A stretch of DNA of 45,216 nt from Actinomadura sp. HBU206391 (lineage in GTDB: Bacteria > Actinomycetota > Actinomycetes > Streptosporangiales > Streptosporangiaceae). Below, one piece after another: positions 34,814-43,580 of the stretch. The translations under genes were made by a program, and so were the position numbers. A model generated the notes under the pieces. It did not search any database. It was not told where the DNA came from and worked only from the letters and a program-made list of their open reading frames with translations. Location: contig NZ_JABVEB010000037.1 of NCBI RefSeq assembly GCF_014323665.1, forward strand, positions 1-45,216, written 5' to 3'. The stretch's first letter is position 1, and each line of letters begins with the position of its first letter.

Positions 34814-36352
34814 TCAGTACGCTACCCGATACCTGTCGTAGCACGGCGGCGAATCCGCCATGGGGACCGCGGTGAACGGCTGCAACTTAATCCGCCAGCC
34901 GCTTACCGGCCGGGACAGGACTGGGTCGGAGCCGATCCGTGACGCGTCTCTCACGACACCGGCCAGTTCGTAGCGTAGGCGCCTATCCGGTTGGCGGGCG
35001 GCATACACTCGCAATTGCTGTAGCGGAATTCTGTAACGCTTGGCCGCATACCACTGCAGCCGCGGATCGTCCGTTTCGAGCACCGTCACCAGATGACGTT
35101 GAACATCGCTCAGCGGCCACGTCCGAGAAATCACTAGATGGTTGCTGTGGCCTCCGATCGTGGCGAGATTACTGTACATGTTGAAGCTGCTTCTCGTCTT
35201 CAGTTCGAAGAACGGCGTCAGGCCGTTCACCAAGGCCAGCAGAGGAATTACCATCAGCCACCGTGGAGTGACCAGCAGCATACGGGGCGGCGTCTCAGGG
35301 CGGAATCTCCACAGGAATGTCACCAAAGCGACGATCACCAGAGTAGCGAACATCAGCCACAGCAGCACTCCGACTTCCCCCACCCTCTGGCGTGCCGCCA
35401 CGCCCGGCCGCACCCAGAGAAAGAGGCTCAGGCACACCGGAATCCAGGTCACGAAATTGATCGCAACCTTTGTATTGATGTACTCGCGGGCCCGTGCGCT
35501 CGACCACACGGCGAACGACGGCGGGAGGAAGAGCAGGAACAGAGCGAGGAGGACTGCGGAGAAGTGGGTGTAGAACTTAGTGAGGTTGAGGGCTACGAAA
35601 CCGTGAAAGAGAAGTCCTACCAGAACGCCGACGTACCTGGTCCTGCGTATGAGCAGCAGGATCGGCACCGAGCACTCGATGACGACCGTGCCGATGATGG
35701 CGCTCCAGGCTCCAAGGCCGGAAGCCGTGATCGCGGGCAGGCCGTACGAAGTCAGCAGTTCGCTGGCCATGAACGAACCGCAACTCCGAGACGGGTTGAA
35801 GAAACCCGCATTGAGCTTGTCGAACGCGGCGAAGCCATAGGCGACCAGCAGCGTGACCCGACCAACCGGCAGGAACCGGCGAGCCACCTCCGCAGCGTCC
35901 AGAGTGCGGTCGGTCGCCCAGCTCGACGCGGCGGCGAGTAGCAACCCAAGCGCGCCCAGCATGGCCAGCAGCCAGTGGTTGCTGGTGGCCGGCATCTCCA
36001 CCCAGGCGGAGAGCACCTGAACCACGCCGAGAACCAAGAGCCTGTGGATCAGCTCAGGCCGCCGCAGCACCCAAACAGCCGCCAGGACGAGCCCCACATG
36101 GACGATGGCCACCCAGCGCGGCGTGAGGAGCACGGCTTGGGAGAGCGGAGTGGCCCACACGTGAAAGAGCGTTGCCGCTGCCCATGTGAGTGCGAACAGC
36201 CGCAGCACGTCAGCTCTGGCAGAGTCGTCCGCTCCCACGGCAACCGCTTGCTGACGCCCTGGGACCGGACGGACTCCGCCGTCTGCAGTACCCCGCCAGT
36301 TAAATTTCAATGCCAATTGAATACCCTTTCCGCGATTACGAGCCGCGTGCAC
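34814..36352 (-). CDS. HTTM-like integral membrane protein
   Basis: 512 residues with about nine to eleven membrane helices. The order of features (LLVAYGFAAFDKLNAGFFNPSRSCGSFM, IECSVPILLLI, GLLFHGFVALNLTKFYTHFSAVLLALFLLFLP, and the late FELKTRSSFNMYSNL) matches the HTTM family, the membrane domain related to vitamin-K-dependent gamma-carboxylase. The last 100 residues are soluble (HLVISRTWPLSDVQRHLVTVLETDDPRLQWY). No vitamin K cycle genes are nearby. Upstream, 36353-36557 is AT-rich and holds no gene. Confidence 0.75.
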   Translation of the reverse strand: MHAARNRGKGIQLALKFNWRGTADGGVRPVPGRQQAVAVGADDSARADVLRLFALTWAAATLFHVWATPLSQAVLLTPRWVAIVHVGLVLAAVWVLRRPELIHRLLVLGVVQVLSAWVEMPATSNHWLLAMLGALGLLLAAASSWATDRTLDAAEVARRFLPVGRVTLLVAYGFAAFDKLNAGFFNPSRSCGSFMASELLTSYGLPAITASGLGAWSAIIGTVVIECSVPILLLIRRTRYVGVLVGLLFHGFVALNLTKFYTHFSAVLLALFLLFLPPSFAVWSSARAREYINTKVAINFVTWIPVCLSLFLWVRPGVAARQRVGEVGVLLWLMFATLVIVALVTFLWRFRPETPPRMLLVTPRWLMVIPLLALVNGLTPFFELKTRSSFNMYSNLATIGGHSNHLVISRTWPLSDVQRHLVTVLETDDPRLQWYAAKRYRIPLQQLRVYAARQPDRRLRYELAGVVRDASRIGSDPVLSRPVSGWRIKLQPFTAVPMADSPPCYDRYRVAY

Positions 36353-36557
36353 TTCGAGTCGCCGTCACCCAAGACCGACTTTTCGGATGCTCCCGCCCAA
36401 AAGGTGACGTTTACAGCGCGTCTCTGGGTTTTCCAGGTATTCTTGGCAGCATTCCGTCACCTCTGCATCGGGACGAAGTCGTTTCCCTTTGACTTAATGG
36501 TGTAGCGTGCCCTCATGATTCTCGGGAGATGACGCACTGCCTATTTGATGATGTCTA

Positions 36558-37979
36558 TCAAGATTTTTCTGGATCATCGCAGCGGCCGCTGCCAGGCAAT
36601 CGCATCTTGAACCGATAGAACGCCTCGCCAGGAGCGCATGCCGCTGATGGCGGTTCCTCCGGAGCGCACCGCGGCGATGACGGCGCCCGCGAGTCCTGCG
36701 TCGGCGTGGGCGTACGCGAACGCGTTCCGGTCGTGGCGAAGGGCGAGTATCGCGGCACCCAGCGCAGCAGGGCGGCGGCGGCCACCACCCCGACCGCACC
36801 CATCGCGGCGATGCCGGCCGCCAGGCTGCCCAGCCCGGCGAAGACCGAGACGACCAGCGGCCCACCGGCGCTGCCGGAGTCGGCGCACAGGCGCCACCCG
36901 CCGAGGAACTGCGAGCGGGCCTCCGGCGGCGCGACGTCCGCGCCGAGGGTCATCAAGATCCCGCTGCCGATCCCGTTGCCGAACCCCATGAGCATGGCGA
37001 CGACGGTCAGCGACACCAGTCCGTGGGTCAGCGGCAGGACGGCCTGGCTCAGCCCGAGTACGAGCATCGACGGGACGGCGATCCACAGTCTGCCCGCCCA
37101 GTCCATGACCTTCCCGGAGGGGTAGAAGGTCAGGGTGTCCACGAGCCCGGCGATCCCGAAGACGATGCTCGTGGTGGAGGGATCCTGGCCGAGGTGCTCG
37201 GCCCACAGAGGCAGCACCGCCTGCCGGGTGGCGCGCACCGATCCGACAAGGAGGACGGCCACACCGAGGGTCATGAAGACCCGCCGATGCCGCGCCACCA
37301 CGGATCGGACGGAGACCGGCGCCGGCCGGGGGCTCGCCCCCTGGGCGGGCTCGGCCACGTCGGGCACGAGCAGGACGACCAGCCCGGCCACCACCGTGCA
37401 CGCCAGGGCCAGCCAGAACACGTCGCGCGCGGAGCGGCCGTGCACCACCGCGGCGCCGATGAACGGGCCGACGAACGCGCCCACCCGTGACATGCCGCCG
37501 AGCGTGGACAGCGCCCGGGCCCTCAGTCCCGTGGGGATGACCTCGGTCAGGTAGGACTGCCGCGACAGGGTGAACACGGCGTTCGTCGCCCCGGTGGCGG
37601 CGACGGCCAGTGCCAGTTGCCAGAGCGTACGGGCCATGGCACAGCCGAGAAGCGTCACCGCGGCGACCGCGGCGGCGATGAGCATCGCCTTGCGGTCTCC
37701 CAGCCGGGCGGCGAGAGCCCCGGCCGGTACGTCCCCGAGGATCTGCCCCACGCCGAGCAGCGCGAGCACCAGCCCGGCCGCGCCGACGGAGGCACCGAGT
37801 TCACGCCCGCCCAACGCGATCATGGGAGTGACCGCGCCGATGCCGATCTCGAAGATCAGGGCGGGCAGGAAGACCGCCGGCGCCACGCTCGCGAGGGACA
37901 CCGGTCGGAGATTCGCTCGCTGCGCTCCACCTGGAGGGTCGGGGGGTTTTGACACGTCGGAGCGATGATATTCGGACAC
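36558..37979 (-). CDS. MFS transporter
   Basis: 473 residues, twelve predicted helices. The loop-2 motif AGALAARLGDRKAMLIAAAVA is present and the second half repeats it weakly (GKVMDWAGRLWIAVPSML). The last 60 residues (SRTPTPTQDSRAPSSPRCAPEE...) are a hydrophilic Pro/Ser/Arg-rich tail that looks unconserved. The GTG at 37979 has only a weak ribosome site; a GTG at 37955 is an alternative. It is divergent from the padR gene 99 bp away, which may regulate it. Confidence 0.85.
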   Translation of the reverse strand: MSEYHRSDVSKPPDPPGGAQRANLRPVSLASVAPAVFLPALIFEIGIGAVTPMIALGGRELGASVGAAGLVLALLGVGQILGDVPAGALAARLGDRKAMLIAAAVAAVTLLGCAMARTLWQLALAVAATGATNAVFTLSRQSYLTEVIPTGLRARALSTLGGMSRVGAFVGPFIGAAVVHGRSARDVFWLALACTVVAGLVVLLVPDVAEPAQGASPRPAPVSVRSVVARHRRVFMTLGVAVLLVGSVRATRQAVLPLWAEHLGQDPSTTSIVFGIAGLVDTLTFYPSGKVMDWAGRLWIAVPSMLVLGLSQAVLPLTHGLVSLTVVAMLMGFGNGIGSGILMTLGADVAPPEARSQFLGGWRLCADSGSAGGPLVVSVFAGLGSLAAGIAAMGAVGVVAAAALLRWVPRYSPFATTGTRSRTPTPTQDSRAPSSPRCAPEEPPSAACAPGEAFYRFKMRLPGSGRCDDPEKS

Positions 37980-38078
37980 ACTTTCACGCGGTCCCCCGGG
38001 TCGCCACTTCAGACGCGCGCGGCGCCCACTTGCGAGGAATCGGTTGGCATACTTCGAGCGCCGATATATGGTTCCTCC

Positions 38079-38423
38079 ATGATCAAGCGATCACCGCTGA
38101 TGAGCGAACCGACGTACTTCATCCTCGCGGCGCTCCTCGATGGCCCGCTGCACGGCTACGGGATCATCAAGCGCGCTGAGGAGCAGTCCGGCGGGCGAGT
38201 GCGGCTCGCCGTCGGAACCCTGTACGGCGCGCTCGACCGGATGACCGGCAGCGGCCTGATCGTGGTGGACCGGGAGGAGACGGTCGAGGGACGACCCCGT
38301 CGTTACTTCCGGATCACCGACGAAGGCCAGCACGCCGTGTCCAGAGAGGCGAAACGCATGGAACAGGCAGCCGAGATCGTGACGAGACGAACGATTCCGC
38401 GTACGGGAACGGCACCGGCATGA
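38079..38423 (+). CDS. PadR-family transcriptional regulator
   Basis: About 114 residues from the ATG at 38079 (another ATG is at 38100). The winged helix is typical: EPTYFILAALLDGPLHGYGIIKRAEEQSGGRVRLAVGTLYGALDRMTGSGLI, then the wing RPRRYFRITDEGQ. No ribosome site precedes the start, but TATATG at 38065-38070 could be a -10, making the mRNA leaderless. The stop overlaps the next gene (ATGA), the usual pairing of PadR with a membrane protein whose expression it controls. Confidence 0.9.
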   Translation: MIKRSPLMSEPTYFILAALLDGPLHGYGIIKRAEEQSGGRVRLAVGTLYGALDRMTGSGLIVVDREETVEGRPRRYFRITDEGQHAVSREAKRMEQAAEIVTRRTIPRTGTAPA

Positions 38424-39349
38424 GCACTGACGCCGTCATCGAGGACAAGCCCCGGCGATCCTTCCTAGAGGCGTGGTACGGGTTGCTGCTGCGGACCTAC
38501 CCGCCCGGCTATCGAGACGCGCACGGCGCCGAGCTCGTCGGCACGCTGATGGAGGCGTCCGCGGCCGGCCGGCGGATCCCCTCACTACGGGAGACGACCG
38601 GGCTCGCCGTCGCCGGGTTCACCGCGCGGGCGCGGCGGGCGGCCGACGGGCCGACCCGGTGGTGGGCCGACGGCCTGCATCTGGGCGTCCTCATCCTCGC
38701 GGTGGTGAATCTGGCGTACGCCTTCACCGGCTTCACCGGGGCGGGTGACGCCTGGGTCGGGTCGCGGTCGGGATGGATCGCCGGTTCGGTGGCGCTGGTG
38801 CTCCTCCTGCTGAGGGGCTGGGTCTTGGCGGCGCTGCCGCTGGCGCTCGCCGCGGTGTTCGGCGTGAGCCGGCAGCTGATGTTCGACGTCGACGCGCTGG
38901 ACCGACTGCCGTTCTATGCCCCGGTGTACTCGAACTGGGTGTCGTTGACGCCTTACTGGATGCTGGCGGCAGGGGTCGTCGTCCTCGCGGCACAGAGATC
39001 ACTGCCACTGCGCACCCGTTCGTGGTGGTGGGTCGCGGTACCGATCGTCGCGCTGGTCTTCGCCCGGCTCGGCCTGGCCGGGTACTGGGGTTTCTCCTCG
39101 GTGTGGACGCTCGCCCGGGCGGGGCTGGAAGGCGGGCTCCTGCTCGCCGGCGTGTGGGCCACCGCCGTCGCCCGCAGCCCACGCTGGGTGCTCGCGGCCG
39201 CGGTCTACCTGCTGCCGGGGATGGCGGTGGCGGGCGACCGGCTGTCGCTACAGCCGCGCGACCCGCTGGACACGATCTACTGGGCGGTCCTCGCGGTACT
39301 GCTGTCGGCCATGGCCGTGACGGCCTATCGGGCGCGCGCCGAAGCGTGA
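38420..39349 (+). CDS. Membrane protein coupled to PadR
   Basis: 309 residues. The N-terminal 60 residues are soluble and resemble the short prefix domain found in PadR-linked permease-like proteins (LLLRTYPPGYRDAHGAELVGTLMEAS). Seven to eight membrane helices follow from about residue 90. No catalytic motif or ATPase is seen. It is translationally coupled to PadR, so it probably belongs to the same regulon. Confidence 0.78.
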   Translation: MSTDAVIEDKPRRSFLEAWYGLLLRTYPPGYRDAHGAELVGTLMEASAAGRRIPSLRETTGLAVAGFTARARRAADGPTRWWADGLHLGVLILAVVNLAYAFTGFTGAGDAWVGSRSGWIAGSVALVLLLLRGWVLAALPLALAAVFGVSRQLMFDVDALDRLPFYAPVYSNWVSLTPYWMLAAGVVVLAAQRSLPLRTRSWWWVAVPIVALVFARLGLAGYWGFSSVWTLARAGLEGGLLLAGVWATAVARSPRWVLAAAVYLLPGMAVAGDRLSLQPRDPLDTIYWAVLAVLLSAMAVTAYRARAEA

Positions 39350-39408
39350 CCCGATACGGCACGGCCGGAGCGGCGCTGCCGCCGGTGACCTGGCGCGGCG
39401 ATCCGCGG

Positions 39409-40029
39409 TCAGCCGCCGGCGAGCAGGTCCTCGAAGGGGGTCGGCTCGGCGTAGGGGTCGGGCCGGCCCGACGGCATGCGGTCGCCGATCAGCGTGGCGA
39501 GTTCGCCGGCCGCCAGGCTGACGCGTTCGGTGAGCGCACGAGCGTCTCCGTCGGCGCCCTTCCCCCAGTCCTCCGAGGCGGCGTAGACCGCGGTGGGCAC
39601 GACCACCGAGCGCAGGTAGGCGAACATCGGGCGCATGGCGTGCTCGAGCGCGAGCGAGTGACGGGCCGTTCCGCCGGTCGCCGCGATGAGCACCGGCTTG
39701 CCCGCCAGCGAGCCCGCTTCGAGGACGTCGAAGAACGTCTTGAACAGGCCGCTGTAGGAGGCATTGAAGATGGGGCTCACCGCGATCAGCCCGTCGGCTC
39801 CGACCACACCGTCGATCGCCTTCCCCAGGCTCCCCGAGGGGAAGCCTGCGAGCAGGTTGTTGATCAGATCGTGGCCGTGATCACGCAACTCGACCGGCTC
39901 GACCTCGACCCGGAATCCCTGCGACTCCAGGGATCGGCGGGTCGCCGCCGCGAGCCGATCGGCCAGCAGCCGGGTCGATGACGGCACGCTGAGGCCGGCG
40001 GACACCACCGCGAGCTTGCGCACGGTCAA
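39409..40029 (-). CDS. NAD(P)H-dependent FMN reductase (CE1759-like)
   Basis: 206-residue flavodoxin-like reductase. The FMN phosphate loop region is VVSAGLSVPSSTRLLAD and the flavin-ring motif ISPIFNASYSGLFKTFFD type (VSPIFNASYSG). The start overlaps the stop of the upstream luciferase-like monooxygenase, which would use the reduced FMN made here. The pair matches the CE1758/CE1759 arrangement of actinobacteria. Confidence 0.88.
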   Translation of the reverse strand: MTVRKLAVVSAGLSVPSSTRLLADRLAAATRRSLESQGFRVEVEPVELRDHGHDLINNLLAGFPSGSLGKAIDGVVGADGLIAVSPIFNASYSGLFKTFFDVLEAGSLAGKPVLIAATGGTARHSLALEHAMRPMFAYLRSVVVPTAVYAASEDWGKGADGDARALTERVSLAAGELATLIGDRMPSGRPDPYAEPTPFEDLLAGG

Positions 40030-41132
40030 CGGGACGCCTGCTCGGTCTGGTTCCGGCTCGCCTCTGCCGCCGCGAGCAGGCTCGCGTGGGTCGGCGCCAC
40101 CGGCACGTGCTCGGGACGCAGAGCCGCGAACTCCCTGCGCAGCACCGGGATCACTTCCTCCCCCAGCAGGTCGAGCTGCTCCAGGACGGTCTTGAGCGGA
40201 AGACCTGCATGGTCCATCAGGAACAGCTGCCGCTGATAGTCGCCGAAGTGCTCCCTGAACGTCAGGGTCTTGTCGATCACCTGCTGCGGGCTGCCCACGG
40301 TGAGCGGCGTCCCCTCGGTGAACTCCTCCAGCGACGGGCCGTTCCCGTACACCGGTGCGTTGTCGAAGTACGGCCGGAACTCGGCCACCGCGTCCTGGGA
40401 GTTCCGGCGCATGAACACCTGGCCGCCGAGGCCGACGATCGCCTGGTCGGCCGCGCCGTGGCCGTAGTGCTCGAAGCGCCTGCGGTACAGGTCGATCAGG
40501 CGCATGAAGTGCTCTTTGGGCCAGAAGATGTGGTTGGCGAAGAAGCCATCACCGTAGAAGGCCGCCTGCTCAGCGATCTCGGGGCTGCGGATCGAGCCGT
40601 GCCACACGAACGGCGGCACCCCGTCCAACGGCCGCGGCGTCGAGGTGAACGCCTGCAGCGGAGTACGGAACTTGCCGGACCAATCGACGACCTCCTCGCG
40701 CCACAGCCGGTGCAGCAGGTGGTAGTTCTCGATGGCCAGCGGGATCCCCTGGCGGATGTCCTTGCCGAACCACGGGTACACCGGGCCGGTGTTGCCGCGG
40801 CCCATCATCAGGTCCACCCGGCCGTCGGCCAGGTGCTGCAGCATGGCGAAATCCTCGGCGATCTTCACCGGGTCGCTGGTCGTGATCAATGTCGTCGCGG
40901 TCGACAAGATGATCCGCTCGGTACGGGCGGCGACGTAGCCCAGCATCGTGGTCGGTGACGAAGGCACGAAGGGCGGGTTGTGATGCTCCCCCGTCGCGAA
41001 GACGTCCAGCCCCACCTCCTCGGCCTTCAACGCGATCGCCACCATCGACTTGATCCGCTCCGCCTCGGAGGGCGTCCGGCCCGTCGTCGGATCGGTGGTG
41101 ACGTCACCGACGGTGAAGATCCCGAACTGCAT
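40026..41132 (-). CDS. FMN-dependent luciferase-like monooxygenase (CE1758-like)
   Basis: 368-residue TIM barrel of the bacterial-luciferase superfamily: MQFGIFTVGD, EEVGLDVFATGEHHNPPFVPSSP, DFAMLQHLADGRVDLMMGRG and GIPLAIENYHLLHRLWRE. It is coupled (4 bp overlap) to an FMN reductase, giving a two-component oxygenase. Substrate unknown. A palindrome (GAACGTTC) lies 24 bp upstream of the start, so it may be under TetR- or MarR-type control. Confidence 0.9.
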   Translation of the reverse strand: MQFGIFTVGDVTTDPTTGRTPSEAERIKSMVAIALKAEEVGLDVFATGEHHNPPFVPSSPTTMLGYVAARTERIILSTATTLITTSDPVKIAEDFAMLQHLADGRVDLMMGRGNTGPVYPWFGKDIRQGIPLAIENYHLLHRLWREEVVDWSGKFRTPLQAFTSTPRPLDGVPPFVWHGSIRSPEIAEQAAFYGDGFFANHIFWPKEHFMRLIDLYRRRFEHYGHGAADQAIVGLGGQVFMRRNSQDAVAEFRPYFDNAPVYGNGPSLEEFTEGTPLTVGSPQQVIDKTLTFREHFGDYQRQLFLMDHAGLPLKTVLEQLDLLGEEVIPVLRREFAALRPEHVPVAPTHASLLAAAEASRNQTEQASR

Positions 41133-41150
41133 GCTGGCACCCTTCCGAAA

Positions 41151-41171
41151 TTAGTAGAACGTTCAATTATA
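41151..41171. promoter_or_regulatory. Palindrome upstream of the luciferase-like operon
   Basis: The 8 bp palindrome GAACGTTC (41157-41164) sits within an AT-rich, roughly symmetric segment (TTAGTAGAACGTTCAATTAT), 24 bp upstream of the ATG at 41132, where it would overlap the promoter. No regulator gene is adjacent. Confidence 0.4.
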
Positions 41172-41293
41172 GGCCCGAACCGCCAGTGCCGAGAATCTAT
41201 TCCTAGATCACGATTTGGAGAGAGCGGTCCCACGGGAACCGGACCCCCGGGGTGCGGGGTCCAACGGAAGGCACGCGGAGGTGGTGACGCGCG

Positions 41294-42364
41294 ATGAGTG
41301 AGAGTGCCGCCTCGGCGGAGGATGTCGGCTCGGGGGACGGTGCCGGCTTGCTGGGCGTCGTCTTCTCCTACGTCCAGGTGGCCCTGCTCGGTGGCCTGGT
41401 GGCGTTCACCGCGCTCTGGACGGTGGAGGTGATCGCACCGACCACCCCGGAGAACGTGGTGATCTCGCAACATGGCTGCTCCTACGACACGTGCTGCGAC
41501 GGTCACTCCACGATCGGCACGTGCGCCTTCGCCGCCGACGGCCAGGCGCTCGACATCGCCGACTACAACCACATCGGGCTGGTCGTCCCCGGCTATGACG
41601 GGGATCCGGTGGTCGTGCACCGGTCCACGGTGACGGGACGGGTGCTGAAGGTGTGGAGCACGAAGGAATCCGCCGACCTCCGCGTCGCCGGTGGCATCTG
41701 TACGCTCGTCCTCTACTGCCTCGCGGCGGGGCTCCTACTGCTCCTCACCCTGCCGGTACGAGCGAGGCTGGGCGGCGAGCGGCCGCGCCGGCGTCCGGTC
41801 ACCGTACTGGCCGTGCTCGTCCTGACCGCGGTGCCCACCGGCGCGTGGGCGCTGCGCGGCCCCGAGATCGCCGACGCCCGGCCGCTGCCCGACTCCATGG
41901 GGGAGTATTCCCAGGCGGGGTTCCTCCCGGACAAGACGCGGCGCATCGGGCAAACCGTCGAGACCGAGGACGGCATCGCGATCCAGGTCACCGGCCCGCC
42001 GACCACCCGTCCACCCACCGGGTTGCCCGGCCGGCTCAACGACTTCGACCTGATGATCGTCCCGGTGACCACGAGACTGACCGGCGACGCCATCCGCCCC
42101 GACGACTACGGCCAATACCGGGTCACGCTGATCGGCGCGGGACGCGGAAACACCGTCATCGTGCCGGACCCACCCTGTGCCACGGCACTGCGGACCTTCC
42201 GCGGCGAAGTGCGCGCGGGCACGCCACCGATCAGGGGCCGGCTCTGTTTCGCGGTGCCGCCCGGCTTCCGGCCCCGCTATCTGGTCATCGAAACGAGCAC
42301 CGAGAGCGAGACCGGCGAGACGAAGTACGACGACGACATCGCCATCTCGCTCGGCACCGGCTGA
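41294..42364 (+). CDS. Membrane protein with Cys-rich outer loop and C-terminal beta domain
   Basis: 356 residues; family not recognised with certainty. One membrane helix (about 19-45) leads to an outside loop containing HGCSYDTCCDGHSTIGTC, with four Cys in 15 residues; two more helices follow (about 132-155 and 170-187). The last 170 residues look like a secreted beta-sandwich (IGQTVETEDGIAIQVTGPP, FDLMIVPVTTRLTG, GQYRVTLIGAGRGNTVIVPDPPC), similar to DUF4352/telokin-like domains. The function is unknown. It is divergent from the luciferase-like operon and convergent with the hydrolase gene. Confidence 0.7.
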   Translation: MSESAASAEDVGSGDGAGLLGVVFSYVQVALLGGLVAFTALWTVEVIAPTTPENVVISQHGCSYDTCCDGHSTIGTCAFAADGQALDIADYNHIGLVVPGYDGDPVVVHRSTVTGRVLKVWSTKESADLRVAGGICTLVLYCLAAGLLLLLTLPVRARLGGERPRRRPVTVLAVLVLTAVPTGAWALRGPEIADARPLPDSMGEYSQAGFLPDKTRRIGQTVETEDGIAIQVTGPPTTRPPTGLPGRLNDFDLMIVPVTTRLTGDAIRPDDYGQYRVTLIGAGRGNTVIVPDPPCATALRTFRGEVRAGTPPIRGRLCFAVPPGFRPRYLVIETSTESETGETKYDDDIAISLGTG

Positions 42365-42471
42365 GCTTGCCCGGATCACCGGTCCCGCTCGACCCGCTGG
42401 TAGTGCACCAGCACGGTTCGGACCTTGCGAGCACGGGCGAACGGCGCCCGTCCTCCTCCGATGGCCGTTCA

Positions 42472-43392
42472 TCAGGTACCGGACGTATGCCGCAGAATGG
42501 CCGGGACCACGACGTCCCAGACCGCCCGGGGCAGTGCGTGACCAGTCCTCTCCAGGGTGAGCAGCTCGGCACCGGGGATCTCCTCTGCCAGGGCCACGCC
42601 GTTGCCGTGCGGAAAGAAGGGGTCGTCGGCGCCATGGATCACCAGCGTCGGAGCGCTGATCGCCGGCAGCCGCTCCCTCCAACGGTCGCCGTGGTCGATG
42701 AAGGCCATGTTCGTCAGGCTCGACGGGACGTTGGCGGTGCGGTCGAAGACACGCCCCGAGAGGGCGCGCGCGGCCGCCTCGTCGAAGGGGCGCGCATGGC
42801 CGGCCAGCGCACGGTCGAAATCGACGAGGTAATCGATCACAGCGGCCCGATCGGACCAGTCGGGCCGCGCCGTCTCCATGATGAAGGCCATGATCTCCGC
42901 CGAGTGGTCGGGGAGGTCGGGATCACTCGGCCCTGGAGCCGTGGGCCTCGCCGCGATCAGAGTGAGTGACTCGACCCGATCCGGATGGTCGAGAGCCATG
43001 AGCTGACCGATCCAGCCGCCCCCCGACGAGCCCACGACATGCGCACGTGGCAGGCCGAGGACGTCGAGCAGCCCGGCGGCGTCCGCGACCAGGTCACGGA
43101 GGCTGTAGCCGGGATCCCCCGTCTCGTAGGAGACCGATCGCCCCGTGTCCCGCAGGTCGTACCGGATGACGAAGCGGGAGCCGCCCGCCAGCCGCTCGCA
43201 GAACTCGTCCTCCCACTCCACCATCGATCTGCCCACCAGCAGGATCGCCGGGTCGCCGGGATCACCGAGGGTCTCGGCACACAGATCGACCCCGTTGACC
43301 GGCACGATCTCGCCGCCCGGCGCCAGAGATCGAACTCCGGTGGGCGGTGTGGACGGCCGCCTTGGGGCTCGGGTGTCATCGTCGTGGATCAT
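42472..43392 (-). CDS. Alpha/beta hydrolase
   Basis: 306 residues from the ATG at 43392, which follows GGGAGG. Triad: nucleophile in VVGSSGGGWIG, acid in IHGADDPFFPHGNG, base in ERTGHALPRAVW. The glycine-rich nucleophile elbow and the start VNGVDLCAETLGDPGDPAILLVG are like those of anthracycline-type esterases/hydrolases (RdmC-like) and many uncharacterised members. Substrate unknown. Confidence 0.86.
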   Translation of the reverse strand: MIHDDDTRAPRRPSTPPTGVRSLAPGGEIVPVNGVDLCAETLGDPGDPAILLVGRSMVEWEDEFCERLAGGSRFVIRYDLRDTGRSVSYETGDPGYSLRDLVADAAGLLDVLGLPRAHVVGSSGGGWIGQLMALDHPDRVESLTLIAARPTAPGPSDPDLPDHSAEIMAFIMETARPDWSDRAAVIDYLVDFDRALAGHARPFDEAAARALSGRVFDRTANVPSSLTNMAFIDHGDRWRERLPAISAPTLVIHGADDPFFPHGNGVALAEEIPGAELLTLERTGHALPRAVWDVVVPAILRHTSGT

Positions 43393-43449
43393 TGAGGCCT
43401 CCCTGTTCGCCGGTTCGGGTTCACTGCACCGACGAACGGGCCCTTCCCC

Positions 43450-43534
43450 GACCGACACCCGGGCCCGACCGACACCACAGGCCTGACCGACACCACGGCC
43501 TGACCGACACCACGGCCTGACCGACGCCACGGAC
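43450..43534. repeat. 17-bp tandem repeat, five copies
   Basis: GACCGACACCACGGCCT is repeated five times with small changes (starts near 43450, 43467, 43485, 43502 and 43519) in the gap between the sigma factor gene and the hydrolase gene. Too short and without distinct spacers, so not a CRISPR array. Confidence 0.8.
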
Positions 43535-43580
43535 GCGGGACGTTCCGCCGGCCCTCTTCCGTGTCACGTCGCCGTCCGGG

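Noticed and set aside
39875..39900. Another copy of the CCGTGATCATGCAG element in the FMN reductase gene
   Set aside because: Only 13 of 16 positions match and the bases encode ordinary residues (RDHGHD); judged to be chance.
43450..43534. CRISPR array
   Set aside because: 17-base units are directly adjacent with no unique spacers, and no cas genes are present.
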